Shown: piece after piece, positions 9,154 through 17,786 of the stretch
Layout of the letters: each line of letters begins with the position of its first letter
How positions within the stretch are numbered: the stretch's first letter is position 1
Assembly (NCBI GenBank): GCA_002292365.1
Contig: DBBU01000001.1
Coordinates: forward strand, 36,725 to 100,724
Reading direction: 5' to 3'
DNA from: Flammeovirgaceae bacterium UBA976
GTDB lineage: Bacteria; Bacteroidota; Bacteroidia; Cytophagales; Cyclobacteriaceae
Length of the DNA: 64,000 nucleotides
The notes under the pieces: model-generated
What the model was told of the DNA's origin: nothing
Seen by the model: only the letters and a program-made list of their open reading frames with translations
Database searches by the model: none
Made by a program: the position numbers and the translations under genes

Positions 9154-10236
9154 ATGAATATGGATTGGAACGATAAGGCGATCGCTACGCGTCCAGGAGA
9201 GGAACTTCCTATCTCAGGGCTAGAGGCATGCCTTTTGGACCATCTACCCAATACCTCTGGGCCTTTGACGATCAAACAATTCCCTGGAGGATATTCCAAT
9301 CTGACGTATTTGATCTCAATGGGTGATACTGAATATGTGCTTAGACGACCCCCAGTCGGAGCAAAAGTCAAATCAGGTCATGACATGGGTCGTGAATATC
9401 GTATTCTATCTGGACTGAAATCTGTAGATCACAAAGTACCCACCCCATTTTATTATACCGAAGATCTCACTATTATTGGATCTCCTTTTTATGTGATGGA
9501 AAGAGTAAGAGGCGTCATATTAAGGCATGGTATGCCTCAAGATATGCATCCTAAAGCTGATAAAATGAAAAAAATATCTACCGCTTGGTTAGATACGCTG
9601 ATAAGACTACATCAAGTAGATCCCCAACAGGCAGGACTCGGTGACTTAGGTAGACCCCAAGGATATGTTGACAGACAAATATCGGGTTGGGGTAAGAGGT
9701 ATTACCAAGCCAAAACAGATGATTTCTTAAAAATAGATTTCATCATCAAATGGTTGAATGAACACCAAATGACCTCCCGTCACATAAGTCTCATTCATAA
9801 TGATTTCAAATATGATAATTTGATACTTAATCCTGATGACTGGACCAAGGTCTCCGCTGTTCTTGATTGGGAAATGGCTACTCTTGGGGATCCTCTAATG
9901 GATTTAGGTACAAGTTTAGGCTATTGGGTGAATCCAAGTGATCCAGATGAAATGAAAGACCTTCAATTCAGCCCCACTCACCTTGCTGGTAATCTCACCA
10001 GAGAAGAAATCATCCATCAATACGAGTTAAAAACAGGTAGAATCATGGAAAATCCAGTTTTTTATTATGTCTATGGCTTATTAAAGATTGCCGTGATCAT
10101 CCAGCAAATATATTATAGATACCAGCAAGGGCTTACCCAAGACCCTCGATTCGCCTCTTTGCCGACCGCCATGAAACATATCAGCCTTATCGCTGAGCAG
10201 GCCATTAAAAAAAATAAAATTGACAACTTGATTTAA
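9154..10236 (+). CDS. APH-family kinase (ACAD10/11 N-terminal-like, LvaA-like), probable hydroxyacyl-CoA kinase
   Basis: The 360-residue protein has the aminoglycoside/choline kinase fold: an N-lobe with GGYSNLTYL, the catalytic loop HNDFKYDN (Brenner motif, HxDxxxxN) and the metal-binding segment LDWEMATLGDP. DPLMDLG is typical of the ACAD10/11 N-terminal domain rather than of antibiotic kinases. Relatives phosphorylate the hydroxyl of 4-hydroxyacyl-CoA. It directly follows the matching dehydrogenase and ends the operon, with its stop codon inside a palindrome (10222-10251). Antibiotic resistance is unlikely from context. The substrate is inferred. Confidence 0.85.
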   Translation: MNMDWNDKAIATRPGEELPISGLEACLLDHLPNTSGPLTIKQFPGGYSNLTYLISMGDTEYVLRRPPVGAKVKSGHDMGREYRILSGLKSVDHKVPTPFYYTEDLTIIGSPFYVMERVRGVILRHGMPQDMHPKADKMKKISTAWLDTLIRLHQVDPQQAGLGDLGRPQGYVDRQISGWGKRYYQAKTDDFLKIDFIIKWLNEHQMTSRHISLIHNDFKYDNLILNPDDWTKVSAVLDWEMATLGDPLMDLGTSLGYWVNPSDPDEMKDLQFSPTHLAGNLTREEIIHQYELKTGRIMENPVFYYVYGLLKIAVIIQQIYYRYQQGLTQDPRFASLPTAMKHISLIAEQAIKKNKIDNLI

Positions 10237-10251
10237 TTAAATCAGGTTGTC
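10222..10251 (-). terminator. Palindromic hairpin, intrinsic terminator reading on the minus strand
   Basis: GACAACTTGATTT and AAATCAGGTTGTC form a 13-bp stem with one G-U pair and an AATT loop. On the minus strand the stem is followed by a long U-rich tract (10221-10207), as expected for an intrinsic terminator behind prmC. On the plus strand the U tract is missing, though the hairpin straddles the kinase stop codon (TAA 10234-10236). Confidence 0.65.
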
Positions 10252-10494
10252 TAAATAGTTACCCATCTTGAACGGATTCGTAAAGAAATAGGTATCTAGT
10301 TTACGACTTATCCTCTAAATAAAATCTACACAAAAATCGTCGATTTAAATCAGGGATATTGGGTCAGCAAAGCTTTTCAAAATAAAAATTAACATCAATG
10401 CTCCCAAAGCCTTAGAGGAAATGATGAGTCGAAAAATAAGTGGGAAGGGAATCATCCATTTAAATTGAATCCTTTTATCTCCTTAACTAATCTG

Positions 10495-11337
10495 TTAGCT
10501 ACGTATTGCAGAAGCCATGCGCGCTTTTTTATTAAGGTCATGGTGTATGACTATCTCTTCAAATCCAAGATGATTCAATAAGGCCTGGATTTGATGGGCA
10601 AAATCTTCGTGAATCTCAAAATAGAGTTTTCCCTTCTTTTTCAATGATTTCAGGGCATATTTAGCAATCGCATCATAAAAAATTAAAGGATGATCATCGG
10701 CAACAAAAAGAGCCAATTCAGGTTCATATTCCACTACATGTCCTGCCATCAATGACTTTTCAGCGCTTGGTATGTAAGGCGGATTACTGATGATTAGATG
10801 ATATTGATCAGCATCTGGATCCTTGTTCAAAATATCTAAACAGGCAAAATCAACGGTTAGCTTAAGTTGATGCGCATTGCGCTCGGCTATTTCCAGAGCC
10901 TCTGGAGAAAGGTCCCAAGCTGATACCTTCCATTTGGGTCTATGTGTATGCAGCGCAAGCGCTATGATCCCTGAGCCCGTACCAATATCCAAAATATTTT
11001 TTGATGTATGGTCATTCTCCTTTAAGATCAATGCGACCAACTCTTCGGTTTCTTGCCTTGGAATAAGTACATCGGGATTGACAAAAAATGATAGTCCAAA
11101 AAAGGCGGCATGATTCAATACGTATTGTACCGGTTCCCCTCTCAATAAGCGGTATAATACGGGAGCCAACTGCTCTTCTGGTTCAGAAATCGATTTATTT
11201 AAAAAAATATCTATCCTGGAAAACCCAAAAAGATGGCTGAAGACGATTTCCGCTATCTTTTTGGATTCGTCTAGCTCCCATTTAGTTTCTAACTCGTGGA
11301 CAAAATGGTCATATAATACCTTAATCGAAAGACTCAT
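10495..11337 (-). CDS. prmC: Peptide chain release factor N5-glutamine methyltransferase
   Basis: PrmC (HemK) methylates the glutamine of the GGQ motif in release factors RF1 and RF2, using SAM. The 280-residue protein has the N-terminal helical domain with RLLRGEPVQYVL, SAM motif I NILDIGTGSGIIALAL, and the signature NPPYIP that binds the substrate glutamine. Length is normal. It is divergent from ribD with 93 bp between the two starts and is separated from the kinase by 258 bp in which only the terminator hairpin was found. Confidence 0.95.
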   Translation of the reverse strand: MSLSIKVLYDHFVHELETKWELDESKKIAEIVFSHLFGFSRIDIFLNKSISEPEEQLAPVLYRLLRGEPVQYVLNHAAFFGLSFFVNPDVLIPRQETEELVALILKENDHTSKNILDIGTGSGIIALALHTHRPKWKVSAWDLSPEALEIAERNAHQLKLTVDFACLDILNKDPDADQYHLIISNPPYIPSAEKSLMAGHVVEYEPELALFVADDHPLIFYDAIAKYALKSLKKKGKLYFEIHEDFAHQIQALLNHLGFEEIVIHHDLNKKARMASAIRS

Positions 11338-11430
11338 AAGAAGTAAAACTAAATCAGCCCATCAGAATTAAATAACATTTAGCAGAGAAGATGGCTTTCT
11401 ACTGCTCAATATTGTTTGTTACTTTGCAGT

Positions 11431-12459
11431 ATGTCTGATAAAGATATGCTTTTTATGAAGAGGGCCTTTGCGCTTGCTCTTTTAGGTATGGGTAAAGTGG
11501 CCCCTAACCCATTGGTAGGTTGTGTTATTGTGAAAAATGAAAAAATCATCGGAGAAGGATTTCATCAAGCCTACGGTGCAGCACATGCAGAGGTCAATGC
11601 CATTAAAAATGCGACTACTGCGATTGCAGGGGCCACCGTATATGTCACGCTGGAACCTTGCGCCCATTATGGTAAAACACCGCCTTGCGCAGATTTGCTC
11701 ATTGCTAAAAAGGTAGCCAGAGTTGTCATGGCCTCTCAAGATCCATTTGAAGCGGTCAATGGTACGGGCATCAAACGACTCAAGGCTGCCGGAATTCAAG
11801 TCGAAATAGGATGCATGCAAGAAGAAGGGCATCACGTAAATCGCCGTTTTTTTACCTCTACATCAAAAAACAGACCTTACATTATTTTAAAATGGGCACA
11901 AACACAAGATCATTTTGTCGCCAGAACTGATTTTAATTCTAAATGGATCAGTAATCCCCTATCAAGACAACTTGTACATAAATGGCGCAGTGAGGAGATG
12001 GGTATTCTTGTAGGCTACAATACGGCCAAACATGATAACCCCAGATTAACTACTCGAGATTGGCAAGGATCAAATCCCACCAGAATCGTAATAGATCCAA
12101 GAAATGAATTGAATGAAGCCCTTCATCTTTTCGATGGAACTCAAAAAACTTTAGTATTTACCCAATTTCCAAAAAAGAGTAGGAAAAACATCACCTATCA
12201 CACTTTGGATTCAGCGGATCCCATCACAGCCATTTTAGATCAACTTCATCAATTGAATATTCAGTCCATTCTCGTGGAAGGAGGCACTCATACCATCGAG
12301 AAATTCCTTAGTTTAAACCTTTGGGATGAAGCCCGTATTTTTACCAGTCCCCAAAAATTTTCTAGAGGTATTCAAGCACCCAAGATGGTGGGTCTACCTC
12401 ACCAAAGCACCCAGATTTCAAATGACACGTTAACTACCTACTACAATGAGCATAACTAA
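11431..12459 (+). CDS. ribD: Bifunctional riboflavin biosynthesis protein (deaminase/reductase)
   Basis: RibD catalyses the second and third steps of riboflavin synthesis, deaminating and then reducing the pyrimidine made by RibA. The N-terminal deaminase domain shows the zinc site HAEVNA and PCAHYGKTPPCAD; the C-terminal reductase domain covers about residues 145-342. At 342 residues it is slightly shorter than the E. coli enzyme. The ATG at 11431 (MSDKDMLFMKRAF) matches family starts; a start at 11416 is less likely. A TTACTTTG just upstream (11419-11426) resembles the -7 box of Bacteroidota promoters and would give a nearly leaderless transcript. The cupin gene overlaps its end by 14 bp. 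Confidence 0.94.
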   Translation: MSDKDMLFMKRAFALALLGMGKVAPNPLVGCVIVKNEKIIGEGFHQAYGAAHAEVNAIKNATTAIAGATVYVTLEPCAHYGKTPPCADLLIAKKVARVVMASQDPFEAVNGTGIKRLKAAGIQVEIGCMQEEGHHVNRRFFTSTSKNRPYIILKWAQTQDHFVARTDFNSKWISNPLSRQLVHKWRSEEMGILVGYNTAKHDNPRLTTRDWQGSNPTRIVIDPRNELNEALHLFDGTQKTLVFTQFPKKSRKNITYHTLDSADPITAILDQLHQLNIQSILVEGGTHTIEKFLSLNLWDEARIFTSPQKFSRGIQAPKMVGLPHQSTQISNDTLTTYYNEHN

Positions 12460-12811
12460 AAGTAACATTCAAGAAAAATTTGATCGGTTCACTTCACATT
12501 GGACCCCACACGTAGTCGCAGAACTTAATGGTCAGGCCGTTAAAATCGCTAAAATCAAGGGTGATTTTATTTGGCATCAACATGACGATGAAGATGAGAT
12601 GTTTTGGGTAATCAAAGGATCTATGAAAATGGAACTTCGTGATCAAACCCTGACTTTAAATGAAGGAGATTTCACTGTTATACCTAAAGGCGTTGAACAC
12701 AAACCCTCAGCAAAAGATGAAACTCACATATTGATGTTTGAACCCAAAGAGACGATCAACACAGGAGATGAACAAAGTCCATTGACCGTAAAAAATCCTC
12801 AAGTAATATAA
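12446..12811 (+). CDS. Cupin-domain protein
   Basis: The 121-residue single cupin barrel has a complete metal-ligand set: WHQHDDEDE supplies two His and an acidic ligand (motif 1), and GVEHKP supplies the motif 2 His. The tight fold and short length suggest a small metal-binding enzyme or sensor; the substrate is not evident. It overlaps ribD by 14 bp and is followed 2 bp later by the methionine sulfoxide reductase, so all three are probably one transcript. A link to riboflavin metabolism is not shown by the sequence. Confidence 0.85.
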   Translation: MSITKSNIQEKFDRFTSHWTPHVVAELNGQAVKIAKIKGDFIWHQHDDEDEMFWVIKGSMKMELRDQTLTLNEGDFTVIPKGVEHKPSAKDETHILMFEPKETINTGDEQSPLTVKNPQVI

Positions 12812-12813
12812 CT

Positions 12814-13284
12814 ATGGGGGAAGAAATCATCATTGATAAATCCAGATCAAAGGAAGAAATATATCAAACCATATTTCCTCAGTTGGAAGCCTTGATAAAA
12901 AATGAACCCGACCTCATAGCCAACTTGGCGAATATAGCCGCCGTTTTAAAAATGTCTTTTGATTTCTTTTGGGTAGGCTTTTACCTTGTCAAAAATAACG
13001 CCCTAGTTATCGGTCCTTTTCAAGGTCCCATAGCCTGTACCCGAATCCCACTGGGCAAAGGTGTCTGCGGGAAAAGCTGGGAGCAAAAAATGCCCATCAT
13101 TGTTCCAGATGTGGGGTTATTTCCAGGTCATATTGCTTGCAGTAGTGATTCAAAATCAGAAATTGTGATCCCAAAAATAAAAGAGGATAACGTGCTTTTC
13201 ATACTCGATGTAGACAGTGATGTCTTAAATTCTTTCGATGAAATAGATGCACATTATTTAACCAAGTTCATCGCGCTGATCTAG
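12814..13284 (+). CDS. msrC: GAF-domain free methionine-(R)-sulfoxide reductase
   Basis: This 156-residue GAF protein matches the fRMsr (E. coli YebR/MsrC) family, which reduces free L-methionine-(R)-S-oxide. The hallmark segments are WVGFYLV, GPFQGPIACTRIPLGKGVCG and FPGHIACSSDSKSEIV. They carry the three conserved cysteines used for catalysis and resolution. Length is normal. It ends the ribD operon and converges with the RDD gene, leaving only 10 bp between them. Confidence 0.9.
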   Translation: MGEEIIIDKSRSKEEIYQTIFPQLEALIKNEPDLIANLANIAAVLKMSFDFFWVGFYLVKNNALVIGPFQGPIACTRIPLGKGVCGKSWEQKMPIIVPDVGLFPGHIACSSDSKSEIVIPKIKEDNVLFILDVDSDVLNSFDEIDAHYLTKFIALI

Positions 13285-13294
13285 AAAATTGAGT

Positions 13295-13804
13295 CTAGGA
13301 CTCTGGCACAGGGCGAATAACATAAGATCCTGCGATCAAGTCATGCATCGCTTGTTTATTTTTAGTTACTGCAGCCATCAGATAACCCAACATAAAAATT
13401 AAGCTAGATAAGAATTTACTCATGTTTCTAACCAAACAATAAAGAAAATCAAGCCGCGCACCCTGCTGATCTACCACTTTAATTCCCAATGCAAGCTTAC
13501 CTAAAGAAGCTTGTAGGTGGCTTGATTCTAAAAGGGAAAAGTAGAGTGTTTGAGCAATAAATCCCGAAAAAATTAGTGGACGCGCTTGGTCTATCCATAG
13601 GCCTAAATCTGTGAAGAATGCCTCATCATAATATTCATAAGCCTCCCAGTCAAAAGGTACATCCACAAAAGCGAAACCCAAGCTCAGCAAAAAGGGTACG
13701 ATGACGATGATTTGTAAAAGTTGCAAAACAAAGGCGTCAAGTACGTAAGCTAAAAGGCGCAATCCAAAACTTGCATAATTTTTTTTATCCACCTCGGCCA
13801 TCAT
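13295..13804 (-). CDS. RDD-family membrane protein
   Basis: The 169-residue protein has the RDD signature near the N-terminus (ASFGLRLLAYVLDAFVLQ, with Arg and two Asp-like positions), a second segment LGKLALGIKVVDQQG, and about three hydrophobic helices. RDD proteins are poorly characterised inner-membrane proteins, some linked to ion or small-molecule transport. Its start codon shares one base with the psd stop (TAATG), so it is the last gene of the cdsA-gdhA-psd operon. Confidence 0.85.
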   Translation of the reverse strand: MMAEVDKKNYASFGLRLLAYVLDAFVLQLLQIIVIVPFLLSLGFAFVDVPFDWEAYEYYDEAFFTDLGLWIDQARPLIFSGFIAQTLYFSLLESSHLQASLGKLALGIKVVDQQGARLDFLYCLVRNMSKFLSSLIFMLGYLMAAVTKNKQAMHDLIAGSYVIRPVPES

Positions 13805-14460
13805 TACTTTAGATGAGCGATGATAGTTTCTCCTCCTCTGGTCTTATCCCCTATTTTCACCTTTAAGTCTGCCTTCAAAGGGAGAAAAAGATCTACTCGA
13901 CTTCCAAATCTTATAAAACCCACCTCATCTGCTGCATCTACCCTATCCTCCAGTTCTTTATAAAATGCTATTCTTCTCGCTACAGCTCCAGCTATTTGCC
14001 TCATAAAAATGCGTACCCCATTTGACATTTCAAAACCAATGGAAGTCCTTTCATTTTCTGTACTCGATTTGGGGTGCCAGGCTACCAAATATTTACCAGG
14101 GTGATATTGATAATAGTTTATCTTTCCTGAGACAGGTGCTCGATTGATGTGTACATTTAATGGAGACATAAAAATGGACACTTGTATCCGCTCCTCTTTG
14201 AGAAACTCATCAACCATCACTTTTTCTAAAACGACTACTTTCCCCTCAGCTGGGGCAATGACCAAATTATCCCCCACAGGGGCTTGAATCTTAGGCACAC
14301 GAAAAAAAGCAACCACCAAAACTAAAAAAATCGCCGATAAGCTACCTAAAACCAATCTGAATAGCTCCAGTGGGATTAACCATGTGAGCAATAAATACAA
14401 TGTAACAATCCCTATAACGAACCAGGGTATAATCATATACCCTTCCTTATGTAATTTCAT
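13804..14460 (-). CDS. psd: Phosphatidylserine decarboxylase family protein
   Basis: This is the short Bacteroidota-type phosphatidylserine decarboxylase of 218 residues, which makes phosphatidylethanolamine after self-cleavage to a pyruvoyl enzyme. The cleavage site is the Gly-Ser of GFIRFGSRVDLFLP, and an N-terminal pair of hydrophobic helices anchors it in the inner membrane. Conserved segments include FMSPLNVHINRAPVSG. The gene starts immediately after the glutamate dehydrogenase stop (no gap) and shares an operon with cdsA, which supplies CDP-diacylglycerol for the same pathway. Confidence 0.92.
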   Translation of the reverse strand: MKLHKEGYMIIPWFVIGIVTLYLLLTWLIPLELFRLVLGSLSAIFLVLVVAFFRVPKIQAPVGDNLVIAPAEGKVVVLEKVMVDEFLKEERIQVSIFMSPLNVHINRAPVSGKINYYQYHPGKYLVAWHPKSSTENERTSIGFEMSNGVRIFMRQIAGAVARRIAFYKELEDRVDAADEVGFIRFGSRVDLFLPLKADLKVKIGDKTRGGETIIAHLK

Positions 14461-15735
14461 TTAAAACCCTCCTCTAAATGTGTATGTCTTGGCCACCTTA
14501 TCAATGGCTACTATATAGGCTGCAATACGTAGTGAAACATCATATTGCAATGCCGTTTCATAGACGTTATTAAATGCATCCTTCATGATCCGATCCGAGC
14601 GTCTATTGACACGTTCGCCCGTCCATTTATAACCCAATCTATTTTGAACCCACTCAAAATATGAAACCGTAACACCCCCAGCGTTAGCTAAAATATCAGG
14701 AACCGACAATATTCCCAAATCATTTAATATTTTATCTGCCTTTGCCGACGTAGGTCCATTAGATCCTTCGACAATCAATCTTGCCTTAATATCCTTGGCG
14801 TTATGTATCGTAATGACATCTTCCACTGCCGCCGGGACCAGTACGTCCACATCCAATAACAATAATTCATCAGCTGGCATCAATTCTGCCCCAGAAAATC
14901 CTATCAACGAGCCCTTATGCGCTTGTTGATAGGCCACTGCATCTGAAATATTAATCCCTTTTTCATTATAATAAGCCTGAGAGATATCACTCAATGCCAC
15001 AATTTTCACTCCGCGCTCATCTAACAAACGCGCCGCCCATGAACCCACATTGCCAAACCCTTGAACGGCACACGTCGCTTTAAAAGGATTTAATTTTAGT
15101 TTCTCCATAGCAGCCAGCGCAGTCACCATCACACCACGACCTGTCGCCTCGGCACGTCCCAGCGACCCTCCTAAAACAACTGGCTTACCCGTAACTACTG
15201 CATTGATGGTCATTCCATAAGATCTAGAATATTGATCCATCAACCAGGCCATTTCTCGTGGGCCTGTGCCCATATCTGGTGCAGGGATGTCCCTATCCGG
15301 ACCAAATATTTCTTGCAAAGCCATGGTATAAGACCGTGTCAAACGTTCCATTTCTCCAGCAGACATAGATCCTGGATCGCATTTAATCCCGCCTTTAGCA
15401 CCGCCAAAAGGAATATCGACGACCGCACATTTCCACGTCATCCAAGCAGCCAATGCTTTTACCTCATCTAAGTTGACATCCATGTCCATTCGGATCCCTC
15501 CTTTCGAAGGACCCAATATATTGGAATGAATCACTCGATATCCTTCAAAAACCTCTATCTGTCCATTGTCCATGGTAATAGGTAAAGTCACAATGACTTG
15601 CTTAACAGGTGATTTTAAGACGTTATAAATTTGCTGATTAAGACCCAAATGCTCTGCGGCAATCTGGAATCTAGACATCATAGACTCAAAAGGATTTTCT
15701 TTATCCTTTATCGGTGCTGGTTCTATGTAACTCAT
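14461..15735 (-). CDS. Glu/Leu/Phe/Val family dehydrogenase, probably glutamate dehydrogenase
   Basis: The 424-residue hexameric-type dehydrogenase interconverts glutamate and 2-oxoglutarate with ammonia. The substrate and catalytic segments are KGGIRMD, the Lys of PFGGAKGGIKCDP and the Asp of PAPDMGTG. The Rossmann domain has VQGFGNVGSWAA. Residues suggest NAD preference but do not decide it. It sits between cdsA (67 bp upstream) and psd (directly downstream), an unrelated metabolic gene inside a phospholipid operon. A -7-like box precedes it, so it may have its own promoter and carry psd and the RDD gene along. Confidence 0.92.
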   Translation of the reverse strand: MSYIEPAPIKDKENPFESMMSRFQIAAEHLGLNQQIYNVLKSPVKQVIVTLPITMDNGQIEVFEGYRVIHSNILGPSKGGIRMDMDVNLDEVKALAAWMTWKCAVVDIPFGGAKGGIKCDPGSMSAGEMERLTRSYTMALQEIFGPDRDIPAPDMGTGPREMAWLMDQYSRSYGMTINAVVTGKPVVLGGSLGRAEATGRGVMVTALAAMEKLKLNPFKATCAVQGFGNVGSWAARLLDERGVKIVALSDISQAYYNEKGINISDAVAYQQAHKGSLIGFSGAELMPADELLLLDVDVLVPAAVEDVITIHNAKDIKARLIVEGSNGPTSAKADKILNDLGILSVPDILANAGGVTVSYFEWVQNRLGYKWTGERVNRRSDRIMKDAFNNVYETALQYDVSLRIAAYIVAIDKVAKTYTFRGGF

Positions 15736-15775
15736 TATATTAAGCGTTGGGGTGCAAACGAATCTTATTTTACGG

Positions 15776-15783
15776 CAAAGCTA
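15776..15783 (-). promoter_or_regulatory. Possible -7 element (TAGCTTTG) for the glutamate dehydrogenase gene
   Basis: On the minus strand TAGCTTTG matches the Bacteroidota TAnnTTTG box and lies about 40 bases upstream of the ATG at 15735, in the 67-bp gap after cdsA. No TTG is visible at the expected -33 distance, so the call is weak. Confidence 0.35.
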
Positions 15784-15802
15784 GCATTATTAATGATTTA
15801 CT

Positions 15803-16621
15803 TCACAGTAGCTTTAAAAAAATAACGATGAAGGGAACCGTTAAGATGAGGCTATCAAAACGATCTAAGAATCCCCCATGCCCCGGAATGATATTCCCTG
15901 AATCCTTGATCGACATGGTCCGCTTAAAATGAGACTCCACCAAATCTCCGTAAGTCCCCGCTACAACTACTATGACCGCCACCGTTAACCATTCAAATAA
16001 AGATAACTGTCCAAAATGAATCATCGCCAAATAAGCAAATCCAACAGCAAATAAGGTGCCTCCAATGCTACCTTCCCAAGATTTTTTAGGCGAGATTCTT
16101 TCAAATAATTTAGTTTTTCCAAACGCGGTACCTGCAAAATAAGCCCCCGTATCACTTGACCATATGATCAGCATCAGGCCTAATAGTATTTCATAGGCAT
16201 AGTCTCCACCATCAAAAACAATTACATTTATGAGCGAAAAAGGCAAGGCCACATAAGTAATTCCTAAATAATACAAAGCAATGTTTACAAAAGGATTCTG
16301 ATCTTTTTTCTTATATAATTTAAAAATAAATATAATTGAGGCCAAGGGGAAAATGAGAAACAAATACTTTCCATCGAGATCTCCTCTTTCAATAAAAAAA
16401 GTCAGGATAAACAATAACCCGCCGATAAACACTCCAAAAAAGCGAAGAGGCAGATAATCTTGCATTCTCACCAATCGGTAAAATTCCCATTGTGCTGAAA
16501 TGCAGATCGCAAAGAAAATCAAAAAATAACTCCATTCGCTCCAAATAATAGAGGATATGATGACGGATGCGCCAATAAAAGCGGAGAGAAGTCTTCTTTT
16601 TAATTCAAAAAATTTATTCAA
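15803..16621 (-). CDS. cdsA: Phosphatidate cytidylyltransferase
   Basis: CdsA makes CDP-diacylglycerol from phosphatidate and CTP at the inner membrane. The 272-residue, multi-helix protein ends with the family signature KDSGNIIPGHGGFLDRFDSL and has SPKKSWEG upstream of it. No ATG is available near the N-terminus: the frame opens with a TTG at 16621 that overlaps the DUF2007 gene by 8 bp, so a TTG start with translational coupling is most likely. It belongs to the CPBP-DUF2007-cdsA group typical of Bacteroidota. Confidence 0.94.
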   Translation of the reverse strand: MNKFFELKRRLLSAFIGASVIISSIIWSEWSYFLIFFAICISAQWEFYRLVRMQDYLPLRFFGVFIGGLLFILTFFIERGDLDGKYLFLIFPLASIIFIFKLYKKKDQNPFVNIALYYLGITYVALPFSLINVIVFDGGDYAYEILLGLMLIIWSSDTGAYFAGTAFGKTKLFERISPKKSWEGSIGGTLFAVGFAYLAMIHFGQLSLFEWLTVAVIVVVAGTYGDLVESHFKRTMSIKDSGNIIPGHGGFLDRFDSLILTVPFIVIFLKLL

Positions 16622-16823
16622 AATTTATATCTTTTTTAATGACCCTTAGGGCTTCCAACACATGCATGGGATCTACCCTAACTTCAAATTTCCCAAAATG
16701 ATAGGAGCTGTCTTTTAAATCAACGATCACCGGATTAAGGCCCTCGCTGTCAAGAATGGCCTTTACAATTTCTGCCCGGTGGGCAGAAGTGTCCTCAAAA
16801 ACTTTTTGCCAGACCTTACTCAT
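16614..16823 (-). CDS. DUF2007-domain protein
   Basis: The 69-residue protein matches DUF2007 (putative signal-transducing, GlnB-like small proteins): an N-terminal strand WQKVFEDT, then AEIVKAILDSEGLNPVIV, and a final strand with VRVDPMHVLEAL. The fold suggests a small ligand- or protein-binding role; no function is known. It overlaps both neighbours by 8 bp (the CPBP gene upstream and cdsA downstream), an arrangement that suggests tight coupling with the phospholipid genes. Confidence 0.88.
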   Translation of the reverse strand: MSKVWQKVFEDTSAHRAEIVKAILDSEGLNPVIVDLKDSSYHFGKFEVRVDPMHVLEALRVIKKDINFE

Positions 16824-17748
16824 TCATGAAATAAATTTTTCGAAGCATAAAAAGTAAAAAGATCGTGAAAATAAAGAAAATTAAAAGAATGTAGGTATCA
16901 AAGTTGATTTCGTGCCCCAATAAATCAAATGAAATCAGCCCTTTTTGAAATAAAAAAATAAAAATAAGAGTAAGACCGTTATTGATAAAATGGCCTAGTA
17001 CAGACAAAAACAAGCTTCCTGACCAATAATATAAATAGCCAAAAATAGCTCCCAACAACATTCGAGGTACTAATCCATAAAATTGATTGTGAAATAGGGA
17101 AAATATCAAAGCAGAAGCCCAAATAGCAATATGTGGATTTTTCACAGCACTTCTCAATATATTTTGTAATATCCCCCTAAATAAAAATTCTTCCCCCAGT
17201 GCAGGAATAATAGCAACCACCAACATACACAACAGAAAATGACCCGTACTCTCAAAATCTGTGAGAAATTCAGTTAACTCTGCTAATTTCAACTCCTGAA
17301 CTTGTGCATAATGTTCAAATTCACTCAAGAAATTGGGTAATTGAAGGGCCTTGTTCCACTCAATAATCACAGTATTGACTCCCGCAAATGAAATAACCAT
17401 AACAATCGTTGTTAAAGCCGCCTTAAAATAAAATTTAGGGATTATAAGGAATTTTTTCAGCTCAATCTTTGCATATTTATGCACAACCCATGCCGGAGTA
17501 ATAATAAAGGTCCCTATGGCTGAAACCCCTAAAAGTACTAACATTGGTATTTTAGCCTTAGGATAAGCCGTGGGTTTCCCAAGCATAGCTGTTACAATTT
17601 GAAGATCAAAGTCATAAAAAGGAAGTAGCATTATCATTCCCAAAAAATTGAAAGCAAAGACCGCTGCCAACTCATATCCTACCAAAATAAGTAGGAGCCA
17701 ACCTATAGATTTTTGATTTTGATTCGTTTGTGAAAACATATTCTCCAT
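16816..17748 (-). CDS. CPBP-family intramembrane glutamic endopeptidase
   Basis: The 310-residue, roughly eight-helix membrane protein has the ABI/CPBP motifs: EEFLFRG (EExxxR), SLFHNQFYG (FxxxH) and GHFINNG (HxxxN). Members such as Rce1 cleave prenylated proteins; bacterial ones mature peptides or serve in stress responses. Two starts are possible, ATG 17748 or 17739. It is the first gene of the cdsA operon and is divergent from dusB with only 38 bp between the starts. Confidence 0.9.
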   Translation of the reverse strand: MENMFSQTNQNQKSIGWLLLILVGYELAAVFAFNFLGMIMLLPFYDFDLQIVTAMLGKPTAYPKAKIPMLVLLGVSAIGTFIITPAWVVHKYAKIELKKFLIIPKFYFKAALTTIVMVISFAGVNTVIIEWNKALQLPNFLSEFEHYAQVQELKLAELTEFLTDFESTGHFLLCMLVVAIIPALGEEFLFRGILQNILRSAVKNPHIAIWASALIFSLFHNQFYGLVPRMLLGAIFGYLYYWSGSLFLSVLGHFINNGLTLIFIFLFQKGLISFDLLGHEINFDTYILLIFFIFTIFLLFMLRKIYFMNE

Positions 17749-17786
17749 AATTGGTCTAAATTTACAAAATAATTGATCGTGTTTTG

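Noticed and set aside
9154-10236. Aminoglycoside resistance kinase
   Set aside because: The catalytic loop and the DPLMDLG segment fit the ACAD10/11-type kinase, and the matching dehydrogenase is the gene before it.
13262-13312. Terminator between the msrC and RDD genes
   Set aside because: Only a 5-bp palindrome (GAGTC-TAG-GACTC) without a T tract was found, too weak to call.
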